From positions 124,001-188,000 of the forward strand of contig NZ_AKKV01000024.1 in assembly GCF_000269865.1 (NCBI RefSeq): DNA of 64,000 nt, read 5' to 3'. Below the pieces are notes generated by a model that was not told the DNA's origin, made no database searches, and saw nothing but the letters and a program-made list of their open reading frames with translations. This DNA comes from Fictibacillus macauensis ZFHKF-1 (GTDB lineage Bacteria; Bacillota; Bacilli; Bacillales; Fictibacillaceae). A program made the position numbers and the translations under genes. Below are positions 45,756-54,126 of the stretch, piece by piece. Each line of letters starts with the position of its first letter. The first letter of the stretch is position 1.

Positions 45756-46053
45756 TCACTTCTTCGCCAATCATCATCGTAACAAGATCGCCTGCAAATG
45801 ACATTAAATCTTTTCCAGATGCTCTACCTTCAGCGGACTTCATTCCTGCTTGAAGCGCTTCATGATTGTCATAATACATTTCACATAACAAATAGTATTT
45901 GCTTTCCCCCATCGGTGATCCGACAATTTTCGTTACTTCCATTTTGCGCAAACCCGGTATTTTTTTCGTGACATCAGTATGCGTGCCATAATAATGCTCA
46001 TCAAAAGCGTGTTGATCCTGTGGTGTTTTATACAATGCGATTAATTTAACCAT
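45748..46053 (-). CDS. EthD family protein in the paa operon
   Basis: This 101-residue dimeric alpha/beta-barrel protein of the EthD family has FDEHYYGTHTDVTKKIPGLRKMEV, with the conserved His of the FxxxYxxxH element, and a C-terminal helix and strand. EthD is known from ethyl-ether degradation gene clusters, where its role is unclear. Here it sits between paaD and paaF with an 8-nt overlap, so it probably serves phenylacetyl-CoA oxidation, for example as an auxiliary or detoxifying factor. The ATG follows GAGAGGA. Confidence 0.82.
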   Translation of the reverse strand: MVKLIALYKTPQDQHAFDEHYYGTHTDVTKKIPGLRKMEVTKIVGSPMGESKYYLLCEMYYDNHEALQAGMKSAEGRASGKDLMSFAGDLVTMMIGEEVNG

Positions 46054-46079
46054 GTTAAATCGTCCTCTCTTTTTTAAGG

Positions 46080-46586
46080 TTATCGTATGATTTCATCAAG
46101 GTCAGCGACAGGCTTCATCGCTTCAAACGGATTTTTACACGACCGACAATATAAAATACTGCGACATGCGGTTGGACCAAATATATTTTCCATAGTTACA
46201 TAAGAAGAGTTGCAATAAGGACAATCGATTTCCCAAGGCTCTCCAAGTACATGCTGCGCCGGTGGAGGCGCTATTCCAAATTCCTTTAATCCGGCTTTTC
46301 CGGCCTCGGTAATGCGATCGGTCGTCCAAGCTGGAGAATAGACAAATTCCACCTGCACAGCGTTAACATCCGTAAGCTTCGAAACAGCATTGACTATGTC
46401 TCTTTTAATAATAGGAAGCGCTGGACAGCCAGTAAAAGTTGGTAACACATGAATCGTTACAACGCCATTCTCATCGTGCACATCACCAATCATGCCAAGA
46501 TCAACAATGCTCACCGATGCGATTTCCGGATCTTTTACGGTCGCCAATGCTTCTGTTATGCGTTGTTGCTTATTGACACTGTTCAT
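46080..46586 (-). CDS. paaD: Phenylacetyl-CoA epoxidase maturation protein PaaD
   Basis: This 168-residue protein has an N-terminal MIP18/DUF59 domain (TVKDPEIASVSIVDLGMIGDV, then LPTFTGCPALPII). A C-terminal zinc-ribbon-like part has four cysteines: CPYCNSSYV and, about 20 residues on, CRSCKNPFEAMKP, plus a further Cys pair nearby. PaaD is required for the epoxidase complex, probably in metal or Fe-S assembly. It lies between paaC and the ethD-like gene. The ATG follows GGGAG. Confidence 0.92.
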   Translation of the reverse strand: MNSVNKQQRITEALATVKDPEIASVSIVDLGMIGDVHDENGVVTIHVLPTFTGCPALPIIKRDIVNAVSKLTDVNAVQVEFVYSPAWTTDRITEAGKAGLKEFGIAPPPAQHVLGEPWEIDCPYCNSSYVTMENIFGPTACRSILYCRSCKNPFEAMKPVADLDEIIR

Positions 46587-46614
46587 TGGCTGGCTCCCTT
46601 CTATTTGTTTCCGC

Positions 46615-47409
46615 TTACCAGCTTACAGCAGGATTCGTAACATACACCTCTGCTAGCGTAGCAATCGCTTGTTGCAAATCTGTGGTGTGTTCACCCTTAC
46701 GACCATTTCCCGAAGTCATTCCAGGTTCTCCTGGCAACATGTTCGTATTCGTTTCGTTTAACACTTTCTTGATAGCACTCATCCAACGTGTCTTTAGTAC
46801 ATTTTCATCATCAATAAAATTGGCCTTCACCATCTCACCATAATACGGTCCGAGCGTTAAAACTCCCCCAAAGGAAGCCCATACTTTTACCATCGCCTCT
46901 GTCATGCGGCGTTTCGCCTCATCTGTACTCGTTAAAAGCTGACGGAACCACACTTCCCAATGCATAAGATGATACTGCTGTTCCATTAAAATTTTCTTTG
47001 CTACATTTCTAAGAGGTTCATAGGAGGATAACCGCAGTGAATCTAGGCGAATCTTCTTATGAACGCTATAAAAATAGTTTCGGACAACGGTAAAGGCCCA
47101 ATCATAATTCGGCTGATGCAAGTACGAACCTGTTCCGTTTACTTCCTCTAACAACACCGCATTACGAAAGGCCTCGGGTGCGCGCAGGTGAGCATTCTGA
47201 TCTGCTTCTTGCTCTCCAAGTGCTTCTAACAATTGAAAATACATGGTCGCATGCCCCATCATATCTTGGTTAATAGAAGAAAAGGCTACATCCTCTTCTA
47301 TGTGTGGCGCCAATCCAAGCCATTCGGAACCGCGATAAGCAAGAATAAAATCATCATCGGCAAGCTGATAAATCAACTCTTTAAGCGCTTTCATTTCTTC
47401 GTTGCTCAC
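46615..47409 (-). CDS. paaC: Phenylacetyl-CoA epoxidase structural subunit PaaC
   Basis: This ferritin-like partner of PaaA has 264 residues, mostly helical. It includes LADDDFILAYRGSEWLGLAPHIEEDVAFSS in the N-terminal helices and QQYHLMHWEVWFRQLL in the middle. PaaC lacks a functional diiron site and stabilises PaaA. It starts with GTG inside the end of paaB (4-nt overlap), indicating coupling and stoichiometric synthesis. Confidence 0.92.
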   Translation of the reverse strand: MSNEEMKALKELIYQLADDDFILAYRGSEWLGLAPHIEEDVAFSSINQDMMGHATMYFQLLEALGEQEADQNAHLRAPEAFRNAVLLEEVNGTGSYLHQPNYDWAFTVVRNYFYSVHKKIRLDSLRLSSYEPLRNVAKKILMEQQYHLMHWEVWFRQLLTSTDEAKRRMTEAMVKVWASFGGVLTLGPYYGEMVKANFIDDENVLKTRWMSAIKKVLNETNTNMLPGEPGMTSGNGRKGEHTTDLQQAIATLAEVYVTNPAVSW

Positions 47410-47753
47410 TTGCTCTCTTCCCTTCCACCAAGTATATGTTGCTCTGTAAATTGCTCTTGATTATACTCACGCCATTTCTTTTTTAAATAACCATATCCTT
47501 TTGTTTCACGATACTCTTTTGATAGTTTTGATAGCATCTCTCGCTCACCTTGAGATAATTTCCGAATATTATCACGCTTAACGACCCATAAGTCCGCCAC
47601 AGGTTCTCTGCGGAAAAAGTTTTCTTTCGCCATCACAAGTGCCATATCAGCATTCGGTGCTAGTAAACTAAATTGATGCTGAAAAGGGGATTTATCTGTC
47701 TTTTTACTAAACACTTCATACACATTGTAAAAGGATTGCTCTTGTTCGCTCAT
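47406..47753 (-). CDS. paaB: Phenylacetyl-CoA epoxidase subunit PaaB
   Basis: This small 115-residue subunit has YNVYEVFSKKTDKSPFQHQFSLLAPNADMALVMAKENFFRRE, containing the conserved hallmarks of PaaB, then VADLWVVKRDNI. PaaB bridges PaaAC units and may help electron transfer. The ATG follows GGAGG by a normal distance. It lies 18 bp after paaA. Confidence 0.92.
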   Translation of the reverse strand: MSEQEQSFYNVYEVFSKKTDKSPFQHQFSLLAPNADMALVMAKENFFRREPVADLWVVKRDNIRKLSQGEREMLSKLSKEYRETKGYGYLKKKWREYNQEQFTEQHILGGREESK

Positions 47754-47771
47754 TACAGATTACCTCCAGTT

Positions 47772-48737
47772 CTAGATTGCTTTCTTAGCCGCCAGCGCCT
47801 CTCGTACCCAACCATTCATGTCATACGAGCTTTGGCGGAGAGCAAGACGCTCTTGAGAGCGAGGTCCATGGCCAGAAACAATTTGCTTAAATTCATTCCA
47901 GTCAGCATCTTTATAGACCCATAATTGTGTTGATTCATCAAAATGAATCGTTTCATCAGGTATTGTTAACCCAATCGCCCAAATACGCGGGATGTATTTC
48001 GTGAAAAATTCTTGACGAAGCTCTTCGTTCGTCTTCGTACGAATTTTGTACATAATATTTTTATCTGCATTGGAATTGCCAGTTTCTTTTGCTGATTTTG
48101 GACCAAAAAACATAATGAGTGATGTCCACCAACGATTCAATGAATCTTGTAGAAGCGCTCGCTGTTCGGCTGTCCCTTCTGCTAATGCGAGAACAATACT
48201 TTCACCGTGCTGGGCATGAAAAACTTCTTCGGCACAAATGCGTTTTAACGCGCGCGCATAAGGACCATAGGAAGAATCGAGCATCATACTTTGCGAAATA
48301 ATAGCAGCACCATCTACTAGCCAAGCAATCATGCCTGCATCGCCCCAGGTAGGTGCTTCCATATGAAATACGTTATGAAACTTTAATTTCCCACTAAATA
48401 AATCTTGCATAATATGCTCTCTCGTTTTCCCGAGAGGCGCCATGAGATCTTCTGCGACGCGAAGTAGTAACTGTCCGTGCCCCATTTCATCTTGAACTTT
48501 CGCCATAATTGCTAGTTTACGATGAAGCGATGGTGCTTTTGGGACCCATTCCTTTTCTGGAAGCGCTCCCATAATTTCCGAAATACCATGCATTGAAATT
48601 AAACGAATGAGACTTTGTCGATAATCATCTGGCATCCAATCGTCCGCTTCAATCTTTTCTCCAGCAGCAATACGTTCCATAAAATGCTCATACTTCTCTT
48701 CATTCGTTAAATCATCAAAACTGAGGTATGTTTGCAC
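47772..48737 (-). CDS. paaA: Phenylacetyl-CoA 1,2-epoxidase catalytic subunit PaaA
   Basis: This is the diiron oxygenase subunit that forms the ring-1,2-epoxide of phenylacetyl-CoA. Ferritin-like helices carry the metal ligands, seen in KVQDEMGHGQLLLRVAEDL and CAEEVFHAQHGESIV, with PTWGDAGMIAWLVDGAAI between. The 321-residue length is typical. The start is GTG with AGGAGGG 6 nt upstream. It is the first gene after its own promoter and operator in the 71-bp paaK-paaA gap. No paaE reductase gene is in the window. Confidence 0.94.
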   Translation of the reverse strand: MQTYLSFDDLTNEEKYEHFMERIAAGEKIEADDWMPDDYRQSLIRLISMHGISEIMGALPEKEWVPKAPSLHRKLAIMAKVQDEMGHGQLLLRVAEDLMAPLGKTREHIMQDLFSGKLKFHNVFHMEAPTWGDAGMIAWLVDGAAIISQSMMLDSSYGPYARALKRICAEEVFHAQHGESIVLALAEGTAEQRALLQDSLNRWWTSLIMFFGPKSAKETGNSNADKNIMYKIRTKTNEELRQEFFTKYIPRIWAIGLTIPDETIHFDESTQLWVYKDADWNEFKQIVSGHGPRSQERLALRQSSYDMNGWVREALAAKKAI

Positions 48738-48759
48738 GATGAACCCTCCTGATTGTATT

Positions 48760-48804
48760 ACGTTTATTTACCGTTATTATAAAATAACGTCATATAAATA
48801 ACAA
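48760..48804 (-). promoter_or_regulatory. paaA promoter with candidate PaaX operator
   Basis: On the minus strand TTGTTA (48804-48799), 17 bp, TATAAT (48781-48776). One base later begins ACGGT-AAATA-AACGT (48774-48760), the pdh-bkd palindrome with one half-site mismatch and at the same distance from the -10 box. Confidence 0.7.
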
Positions 48805-48808
48805 CCAT

Positions 48809-50146
48809 TTACAATGTCATTTCCTCGATCCGCTGCTTCATAATACGAACCGCTTTTCCTTGTGATCGCGGAATGTGTCCCGGTTCTTTAAGCTCAACAG
48901 GCATGTTCACAAGACAGGCATTTTTTATAGTGCGCTGAATTTTCATTTTGAGCTCATGATACACTTCTGCATTTAATTGTGGACCATAGGTAGCATAAGA
49001 AGACTCTGTTAGTTCAACATGCAGTGATACTGTTTCCTTTAAGCCTTGTGTAACAATCAAGATTTGATAATGGGGAACCAATTCTTTTATCTGTAGTAAA
49101 CAACTTTCAATTTCAGATGGAAACACATTAACACCTCGTACAATGAGCATATCATCTTGGCGACCTTTCACTCGGGACATGCGAATGCTCGTTCGTCCAC
49201 ATACGCATTTTTCTCGATGCAGCGAGGCAATATCACCTGTTCGATAACGAATAATTGGAAAGGCTTCCTTTGTTAAACTCGTAAATACAAGTTCCCCTGC
49301 CTCCCCATCAGGCATCGGTTGTAACGAGATTGGATCAATCACTTCCACAAAAAAATGATCATCCATAATGTGCAGACCCTCTTGTGCTTCATGACATTCC
49401 ATTGCTACACCTGGCCCCATCACTTCACTTAATCCATAAATATCAAGTGCTTTAATGCCAAGTTTCTCCTCAAGCGCATGACGCATTTCTTCTGACCATG
49501 GTTCTGCACCGAAGATACCATACTGTAACGATGTTTTCCTTGGATCAAGCCCCATTTTCTCCATCGTTTCGGCAATAGTTAAGACATAGGATGGCGTTCC
49601 ACAAATGACTTGTGGTTGAAAGTCTTGAATTAAGAGAATTTGTCGTTCTGTATTACCACCAGACACAGGAACGGTTGTCATGCCTAGCTGCTCAGATCCG
49701 TAATGGAGCCCGAGACCGCCCGTAAACAAACCATAACCATACGCATTATGTAAGATATGACCTGGTTTGCCGCCAGCAAGCGCAATGCAACGCGCTACCA
49801 TGGAAGCCCATTGCTCAATATCATGAGATGTATAGCCAACAACAGTCGGCTTACCACTCGTTCCCGAAGAGGCATGGAGGCGAACGAGTTGATGTTGCTC
49901 CACGGCAAATAATCCAAATGGATAATGATCTCGCAAGTCTTTTTTTGCGGTGAAAGGCAATTTTTGTACATCTGATAATGATTGAATGTCTTCTGGTACA
50001 ATTCCCTTCTTTTGAAAGGCCTGTTGATAAAAAGGAACGTGTTCATAGACTGTTGCCACTGTGTTTTTAAGTCTGCTTAGTTGTAATGCCTGTTTCTCTA
50101 AAACATTCATACATTCCATCTCAGCATTAAAAATCATCCGTGTCAT
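48809..50146 (-). CDS. paaK: Phenylacetate-CoA ligase PaaK
   Basis: This AMP-forming ligase makes phenylacetyl-CoA from phenylacetate, ATP and CoA. The phosphate loop is HASSGTSGKPTVVGYT near 95, followed by IYGLSEVMGPGVAMEC, RYRTGDIASLH and GRQDDMLIVRGVNVFP. The 445-residue length is typical. The SD AGAGG directly precedes ATG 50146, so ATG 50137 three codons later is equally possible. It is transcribed from its own promoter and probably reads on into paaA. Confidence 0.94.
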   Translation of the reverse strand: MTRMIFNAEMECMNVLEKQALQLSRLKNTVATVYEHVPFYQQAFQKKGIVPEDIQSLSDVQKLPFTAKKDLRDHYPFGLFAVEQHQLVRLHASSGTSGKPTVVGYTSHDIEQWASMVARCIALAGGKPGHILHNAYGYGLFTGGLGLHYGSEQLGMTTVPVSGGNTERQILLIQDFQPQVICGTPSYVLTIAETMEKMGLDPRKTSLQYGIFGAEPWSEEMRHALEEKLGIKALDIYGLSEVMGPGVAMECHEAQEGLHIMDDHFFVEVIDPISLQPMPDGEAGELVFTSLTKEAFPIIRYRTGDIASLHREKCVCGRTSIRMSRVKGRQDDMLIVRGVNVFPSEIESCLLQIKELVPHYQILIVTQGLKETVSLHVELTESSYATYGPQLNAEVYHELKMKIQRTIKNACLVNMPVELKEPGHIPRSQGKAVRIMKQRIEEMTL

Positions 50147-50188
50147 CCTCTCCCTTTATGCAGCAATTCCATTACCTTAAAAGACGTG

Positions 50189-50203
50189 ACGTTTTATTTC
50201 CGT
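50189..50203. promoter_or_regulatory. Weak copy of the paa/pdh palindrome in the paaK leader
   Basis: On the minus strand ACGGA-AATAA-AACGT: one half site is intact and the other has two mismatches. It lies downstream of the paaK promoter, further from the -10 box than in the other two promoters. Confidence 0.4.
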
Positions 50204-50235
50204 TTACTATTATTTTTGTAATGCCATTTTTCTAA

Positions 50236-50264
50236 AGCTTACCTTTTTGTCATAATTCTGTCAA
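50236..50264 (-). promoter_or_regulatory. Putative sigma-A promoter of paaK
   Basis: A consensus TTGACA (50264-50259) is followed after 17 bp by TAAGCT (50241-50236). The -10 box is poor, which would suit an activated or tightly controlled promoter. Confidence 0.5.
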
Positions 50265-50279
50265 TTGCAACAAAAAGCA

Positions 50280-50319
50280 TAAAAAAAGAGAGATTCCTTA
50301 TGAAAAGGTTTCTCTCTTG
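50280..50319 (-). terminator. Terminator of lplJ
   Basis: AAGAGAGA-ACC arms pair with GGA-TCTCTC (imperfect) around a short loop and are followed by seven T residues on the minus strand. Confidence 0.8.
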
Positions 50320-50327
50320 CTTCATCA

Positions 50328-51320
50328 TTAATAGAGTAAATCTAAAAACTCTTCTCGAGAAACAGCACCAAAATAATACTGCATGTCGATATCTGCTAAC
50401 ACAGCCTCAATCTCTCCGCGATCGTATCGCGTACCAATTAACCGTTGTTCAATGTCTGTTACATCACCTACACCGAAAAAGTCTCCGTAAATTTTACATT
50501 CTTTCATAACACCTTTTACGATGTGTAACTTAATATCAACGGATCCTCCAGTAAACCGATTTGAAAGCTCTACATTGGACGCTGGCGACTTTCCATAATT
50601 CCATTCCCAGTTTTGATAGCGTTCCGCTGAGATTTTATGAATCATCTCCCAATCTTTTTCTGTTAATTCATAACGAGGAATCGTAGCAAATTCCTCGAAT
50701 AAATAGGAAAGTAACAGTTGTTTAAACTCCTCCATTCCTAACTCTTTGTTTTCTAGATGATCTTTAATATTCGTAACACGACTACGAATGGATTTAATGC
50801 CTTTTGATTGTATTTTGTCCATTTTTACATTAAGGGCGGCTACGACATTTTCAATTTCTGATGAAAACATAAGTGTTCCATGACTAAACATTCTCCCTTT
50901 CGTAGAAAACATCGCGTTACCTGATATTTTCTTACCGTTAACGAGAATATCATTACGACCACTCATTTCCGCATGTAATCCTAATTTCTTAAGTGCCTTT
51001 ACGACGGGATCTGTAAATTTCTTAAAGTCATGAAACGAATCACCGTCATCCTTCGTAATGAAACTAAAATTCAGATTGCCTAAATCATGATAAACAGCCC
51101 CGCCTCCAGAAAGACGGCGTACAACATGAATGCCATGCTCGTCCACATAGTCGGCATTAATTTCTTCCACCGTATTTTGATTCTTTCCTATAATAATAGA
51201 TGGCTCATTTATATAAAATAATAAATAGGTTTGTTCAATATCAAGATGTTTTAACGCATATTCTTCAATAGCTAAATTAATCCGCGGATCTGTAATATTG
51301 TTATTATCAATAAAAAGCAT
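50328..51320 (-). CDS. lplJ: Lipoate-protein ligase (LplJ type)
   Basis: This enzyme activates free lipoate with ATP and attaches it to E2 and GcvH lysines. The catalytic domain has VVRRLSGGGAVYHDLGNLNFSF near 70, the lysine-containing SGRNDILVNGKKISGNA and GTLMFSSE. A C-terminal accessory domain (about 245-330) is present as in LplA/LplJ. The 330-residue length matches. It is a single gene 180 bp from paaK; lipoylation of BkdB is one obvious use. The ATG follows AAGGAGA. Confidence 0.92.
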   Translation of the reverse strand: MLFIDNNNITDPRINLAIEEYALKHLDIEQTYLLFYINEPSIIIGKNQNTVEEINADYVDEHGIHVVRRLSGGGAVYHDLGNLNFSFITKDDGDSFHDFKKFTDPVVKALKKLGLHAEMSGRNDILVNGKKISGNAMFSTKGRMFSHGTLMFSSEIENVVAALNVKMDKIQSKGIKSIRSRVTNIKDHLENKELGMEEFKQLLLSYLFEEFATIPRYELTEKDWEMIHKISAERYQNWEWNYGKSPASNVELSNRFTGGSVDIKLHIVKGVMKECKIYGDFFGVGDVTDIEQRLIGTRYDRGEIEAVLADIDMQYYFGAVSREEFLDLLY

Positions 51321-51445
51321 GTCCCTATCTCCTTTTTCTTAAAAACTACTCCTTCTCGTTATACAACTCTTTTATAACAAGAGCAAGCTAATACTATCCC
51401 ACCTCTATACTTATGCCCTTTTTTGATCGTAGGCAACGGAATTTT

Positions 51446-51497
51446 ATAAAAAAATAAACAACGCTGACCCACCATAAGGTAGGCTACGTTGTTTACA
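51446..51497 (-). terminator. Terminator of the laccase gene
   Basis: GTAAACAACG and GCCTACC arms pair with GGTGGG(T) and CGTTGTTTAT around a 4-nt loop (some mismatches) and are followed by a T run on the minus strand. Confidence 0.75.
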
Positions 51498-51540
51498 GTA
51501 GACATGCTTTTGAGAGAATTGCTACGTTTTCTTAACCTTG

Positions 51541-53202
51541 TTACTCGCGATTTTGTTTATTTTTATTATAACAGCAGCGTGCAAACGAAATATCTGGACA
51601 TTCTTGTGGATCAGGAATACAAGGATTGTATAAAGGATTTCTAAGCACTTCAAATGGGCGCATCATATCATAATCTTCATGCTCTAAAATGTGGCAATGA
51701 AACGGAAATAGCCCCGTAAATGGCCCGAACTTCGCAATAATTCTCGTCACCATTCCAGGATAGGCGCGCACAGTATCTTTCCACCCACGTTCATTTAAAT
51801 CTGGCGGAATAGCAGCACCTACCATTAAATTTGAACCGTTTGGATCACCTGTGAAATTCGCTCGATTTAACACTTGAAATTCAATTAAATGAATATGAAT
51901 GGGGTGCGTTGCCATTGTCATATTATAAAATTCCCAAATTTCCGTTGTACCGTTATACGGTGTGTTTTCAACAGGCAAGCCATTCCAACCTTTATTATTA
52001 ATCGTAAAGTACGGGCGTCCATACGAATCACGTGAAACGGATAAAACATTTTTTCTCGTTGTAATTGCCTGTTCAGGCGGGATCCGTACAATACAGCTTA
52101 ACTGTTTTGGAATGCTCGTTTCATCTCGTTCTTTTTGTTTTGCTTTCACCCGAAATTGCATAATTTGGGCCGTATCTTCAGTCGGTGGCTCTCCATTTGG
52201 AAAGGGTTCCGCTGCTGTATTTCGTAAAATAATGCTTTTCCCTGCTTGCTGACTAAAATCGATAATAAGATCTGCTCGTTCTGCCGGAGCAAGCACTAAT
52301 TGACTAAGCTGAACTGGTTCTTTTAATAGCCCTCCATCAGAACCAATTTGAATAAAAGATTGCCCCGAATCTAACGTCATTTGATAAAATCTGGAGTTGG
52401 CGGCATTTAACATTCGAAAGCGATATTTACGTGGCTCGACCTCTAAATATGGCCATACTTTTCCATTAACTAGATTTGTATCAGCTCCATAACCTGGAAG
52501 GACAGATGGATTTGGCAAATTAGGATCAGTCGGAGGCGGTGGCTGCGGCGCTGGCGGTGATAACTGACCAGGTTGCTCGGGATAAAATAACTCACCATTG
52601 GGATAAAAGCTACGATCTTGAAGAATTAATGGAATTTCATAGCGTCCACTCGGTAAATTCAGCTTTTTTTCTTCTGAATCTCGTAACAAATATAAACCAG
52701 CTAAGCCTGCGTATATGTTTAAGCGCGTAATTCCAAAAGCGTGATCATGATACCAATACGTAGAAGCTCGCTGGCAATTAGGATACTTATAAATCGGATC
52801 CATAAATGCCGGTCCGACATTTTCAAAGTCACGCGTAAACCACGCATCAGGATAACCGTCATTTCCACTTTGTACACGACCACCATGCAGATGAACGACC
52901 GTTCGAACGGACGCTTGCGAAGGCTCTGCTCCCATAACCGTTCGATCGATTGGTAAGAGATGAACATTTGGTAATTTATTCATCCACTTCACTTGAATCG
53001 GTACATTTACCTCTGTTTCAAACGTAGGTCCTGGATATTGGCCATTATATCCCCATACAGTGGTAGGTGGTAAGTCACGATGCAACTTTTGTTTCACTTG
53101 TTTCATAACCACTTCATAATAAGGCATTCCTTCTTTCGTAGCAGTAGGTTGAATGGTCGCTGGAATGGGCAAAGCATCCACATATTTTTGTAGTTGTACC
53201 AT
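51541..53202 (-). CDS. cotA: Multicopper oxidase, CotA-type spore coat laccase
   Basis: This is a laccase/bilirubin oxidase with all four copper motifs: VVHLHGG, YWYHDHAFGITR, HPIHIHLIEF and FPFHCHILEHEDYDMM. In Bacillus the protein is in the outer spore coat and makes a brown pigment. The 553 residues exceed CotA (about 510) because of a proline-rich insert near 215-235 (PPAPQPPPPTDP) and a C-terminal tail with four cysteines (CIPDPQEC, ARCCYNK). The ORF opens at 53226, but ATG 53202 follows GAGGGGGG by 5 nt. Confidence 0.92.
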   Translation of the reverse strand: MVQLQKYVDALPIPATIQPTATKEGMPYYEVVMKQVKQKLHRDLPPTTVWGYNGQYPGPTFETEVNVPIQVKWMNKLPNVHLLPIDRTVMGAEPSQASVRTVVHLHGGRVQSGNDGYPDAWFTRDFENVGPAFMDPIYKYPNCQRASTYWYHDHAFGITRLNIYAGLAGLYLLRDSEEKKLNLPSGRYEIPLILQDRSFYPNGELFYPEQPGQLSPPAPQPPPPTDPNLPNPSVLPGYGADTNLVNGKVWPYLEVEPRKYRFRMLNAANSRFYQMTLDSGQSFIQIGSDGGLLKEPVQLSQLVLAPAERADLIIDFSQQAGKSIILRNTAAEPFPNGEPPTEDTAQIMQFRVKAKQKERDETSIPKQLSCIVRIPPEQAITTRKNVLSVSRDSYGRPYFTINNKGWNGLPVENTPYNGTTEIWEFYNMTMATHPIHIHLIEFQVLNRANFTGDPNGSNLMVGAAIPPDLNERGWKDTVRAYPGMVTRIIAKFGPFTGLFPFHCHILEHEDYDMMRPFEVLRNPLYNPCIPDPQECPDISFARCCYNKNKQNRE

Positions 53203-53361
53203 AATAACCCCCCCTCTCGGTATCATTTAACTGTATTCATCATTAATACATTCATGCCTGTTAGCATAAACATCGCATTTTCCTTTCACTGTCTGTATAA
53301 TTTAGGTACGTCCATGTAGCAATGAACAAGAATACTAAAGATAATAGAGGAGTGGCAGTTG

Positions 53362-54084
53362 ATGATCTCCGTTCGTCATTTAAAGAAATCATTTGGGGAA
53401 TTAGAAGTTCTAAAAGATATTAATTGTGAAATTCAAGAAAAAGAAGTGGTTTGCGTAATCGGTCCCTCTGGATCAGGCAAAAGCACCTTTTTACGTTGTT
53501 TAAATAAATTAGAGGATATTACAGCTGGAGATGTGGTGGTTAATGGCTATACGATTACAGATCCTACTACAAATATTCAAGTCGTCCGCCAAGATGTAGG
53601 AATGGTTTTTCAACAATTTAACTTATTTCCTCATAAAACTGTTTTAGAAAATGTCACAGTCGGTCCGATTAAGGTTCGAAAAATGACACCTGCTAAGGCA
53701 AAGGAAAAAGCTCTTGCGCTTTTAGCTAAAGTGGGCTTAGAAGAAAAAGCTCACGTATTGCCCGGCCAATTATCAGGTGGTCAAAAGCAGCGTGTCGCCA
53801 TTGCTCGGGCCTTAGCGATGGACCCAAAAATTATGCTTTTTGATGAACCAACATCAGCACTAGATCCAGAAATGGTTGGCGACGTGCTTGAGGTTATGAA
53901 AGATTTAGCAAGAGAAGGTATGACCATGGTTGTAGTTACTCATGAAATGGGTTTTGCTCGAGAAGTAAGTGATCGTGTCATCTTTATGGATGGTGGCTAT
54001 ATAGTCGAAGAAAATGAACCAAAAGAACTCTTCGCGCATCCACAACACGAACGTACGAAACTATTTTTAAGTAAAGTATTGTAA
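53362..54084 (+). CDS. Polar amino acid ABC transporter ATPase (GlnQ-like), orphan
   Basis: This 240-residue ATPase of the PAAT family has Walker [20 protein letters not shown]-loop [18 protein letters not shown], signature [15 protein letters not shown], Walker [17 protein letters not shown] and the switch [10 protein letters not shown]. The sequence is intact and strongly GlnQ-like. No binding-protein or permease gene is adjacent, so it must work with a partner elsewhere. TTG 53359 is open, but ATG 53362 follows AGAGGAG by 9 nt. Confidence 0.88.
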   Translation: MISVRHLKKSFGELEVLKDINCEIQEKEVVCVIGPSGSGKSTFLRCLNKLEDITAGDVVVNGYTITDPTTNIQVVRQDVGMVFQQFNLFPHKTVLENVTVGPIKVRKMTPAKAKEKALALLAKVGLEEKAHVLPGQLSGGQKQRVAIARALAMDPKIMLFDEPTSALDPEMVGDVLEVMKDLAREGMTMVVVTHEMGFAREVSDRVIFMDGGYIVEENEPKELFAHPQHERTKLFLSKVL

Positions 54085-54087
54085 TAC

Positions 54088-54121
54088 AAAAGCCAAGAAT
54101 GCAAGGCATTCTTGGCTTTTT
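54088..54121. terminator. Bidirectional terminator between glnQ-like gene and opuFB
   Basis: AAAAGCCAAGAATGC (54088-54102) pairs perfectly with GCATTCTTGGCTTTT (54106-54120), between convergent genes. Confidence 0.9.
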
Positions 54122-54126
54122 GTTGT

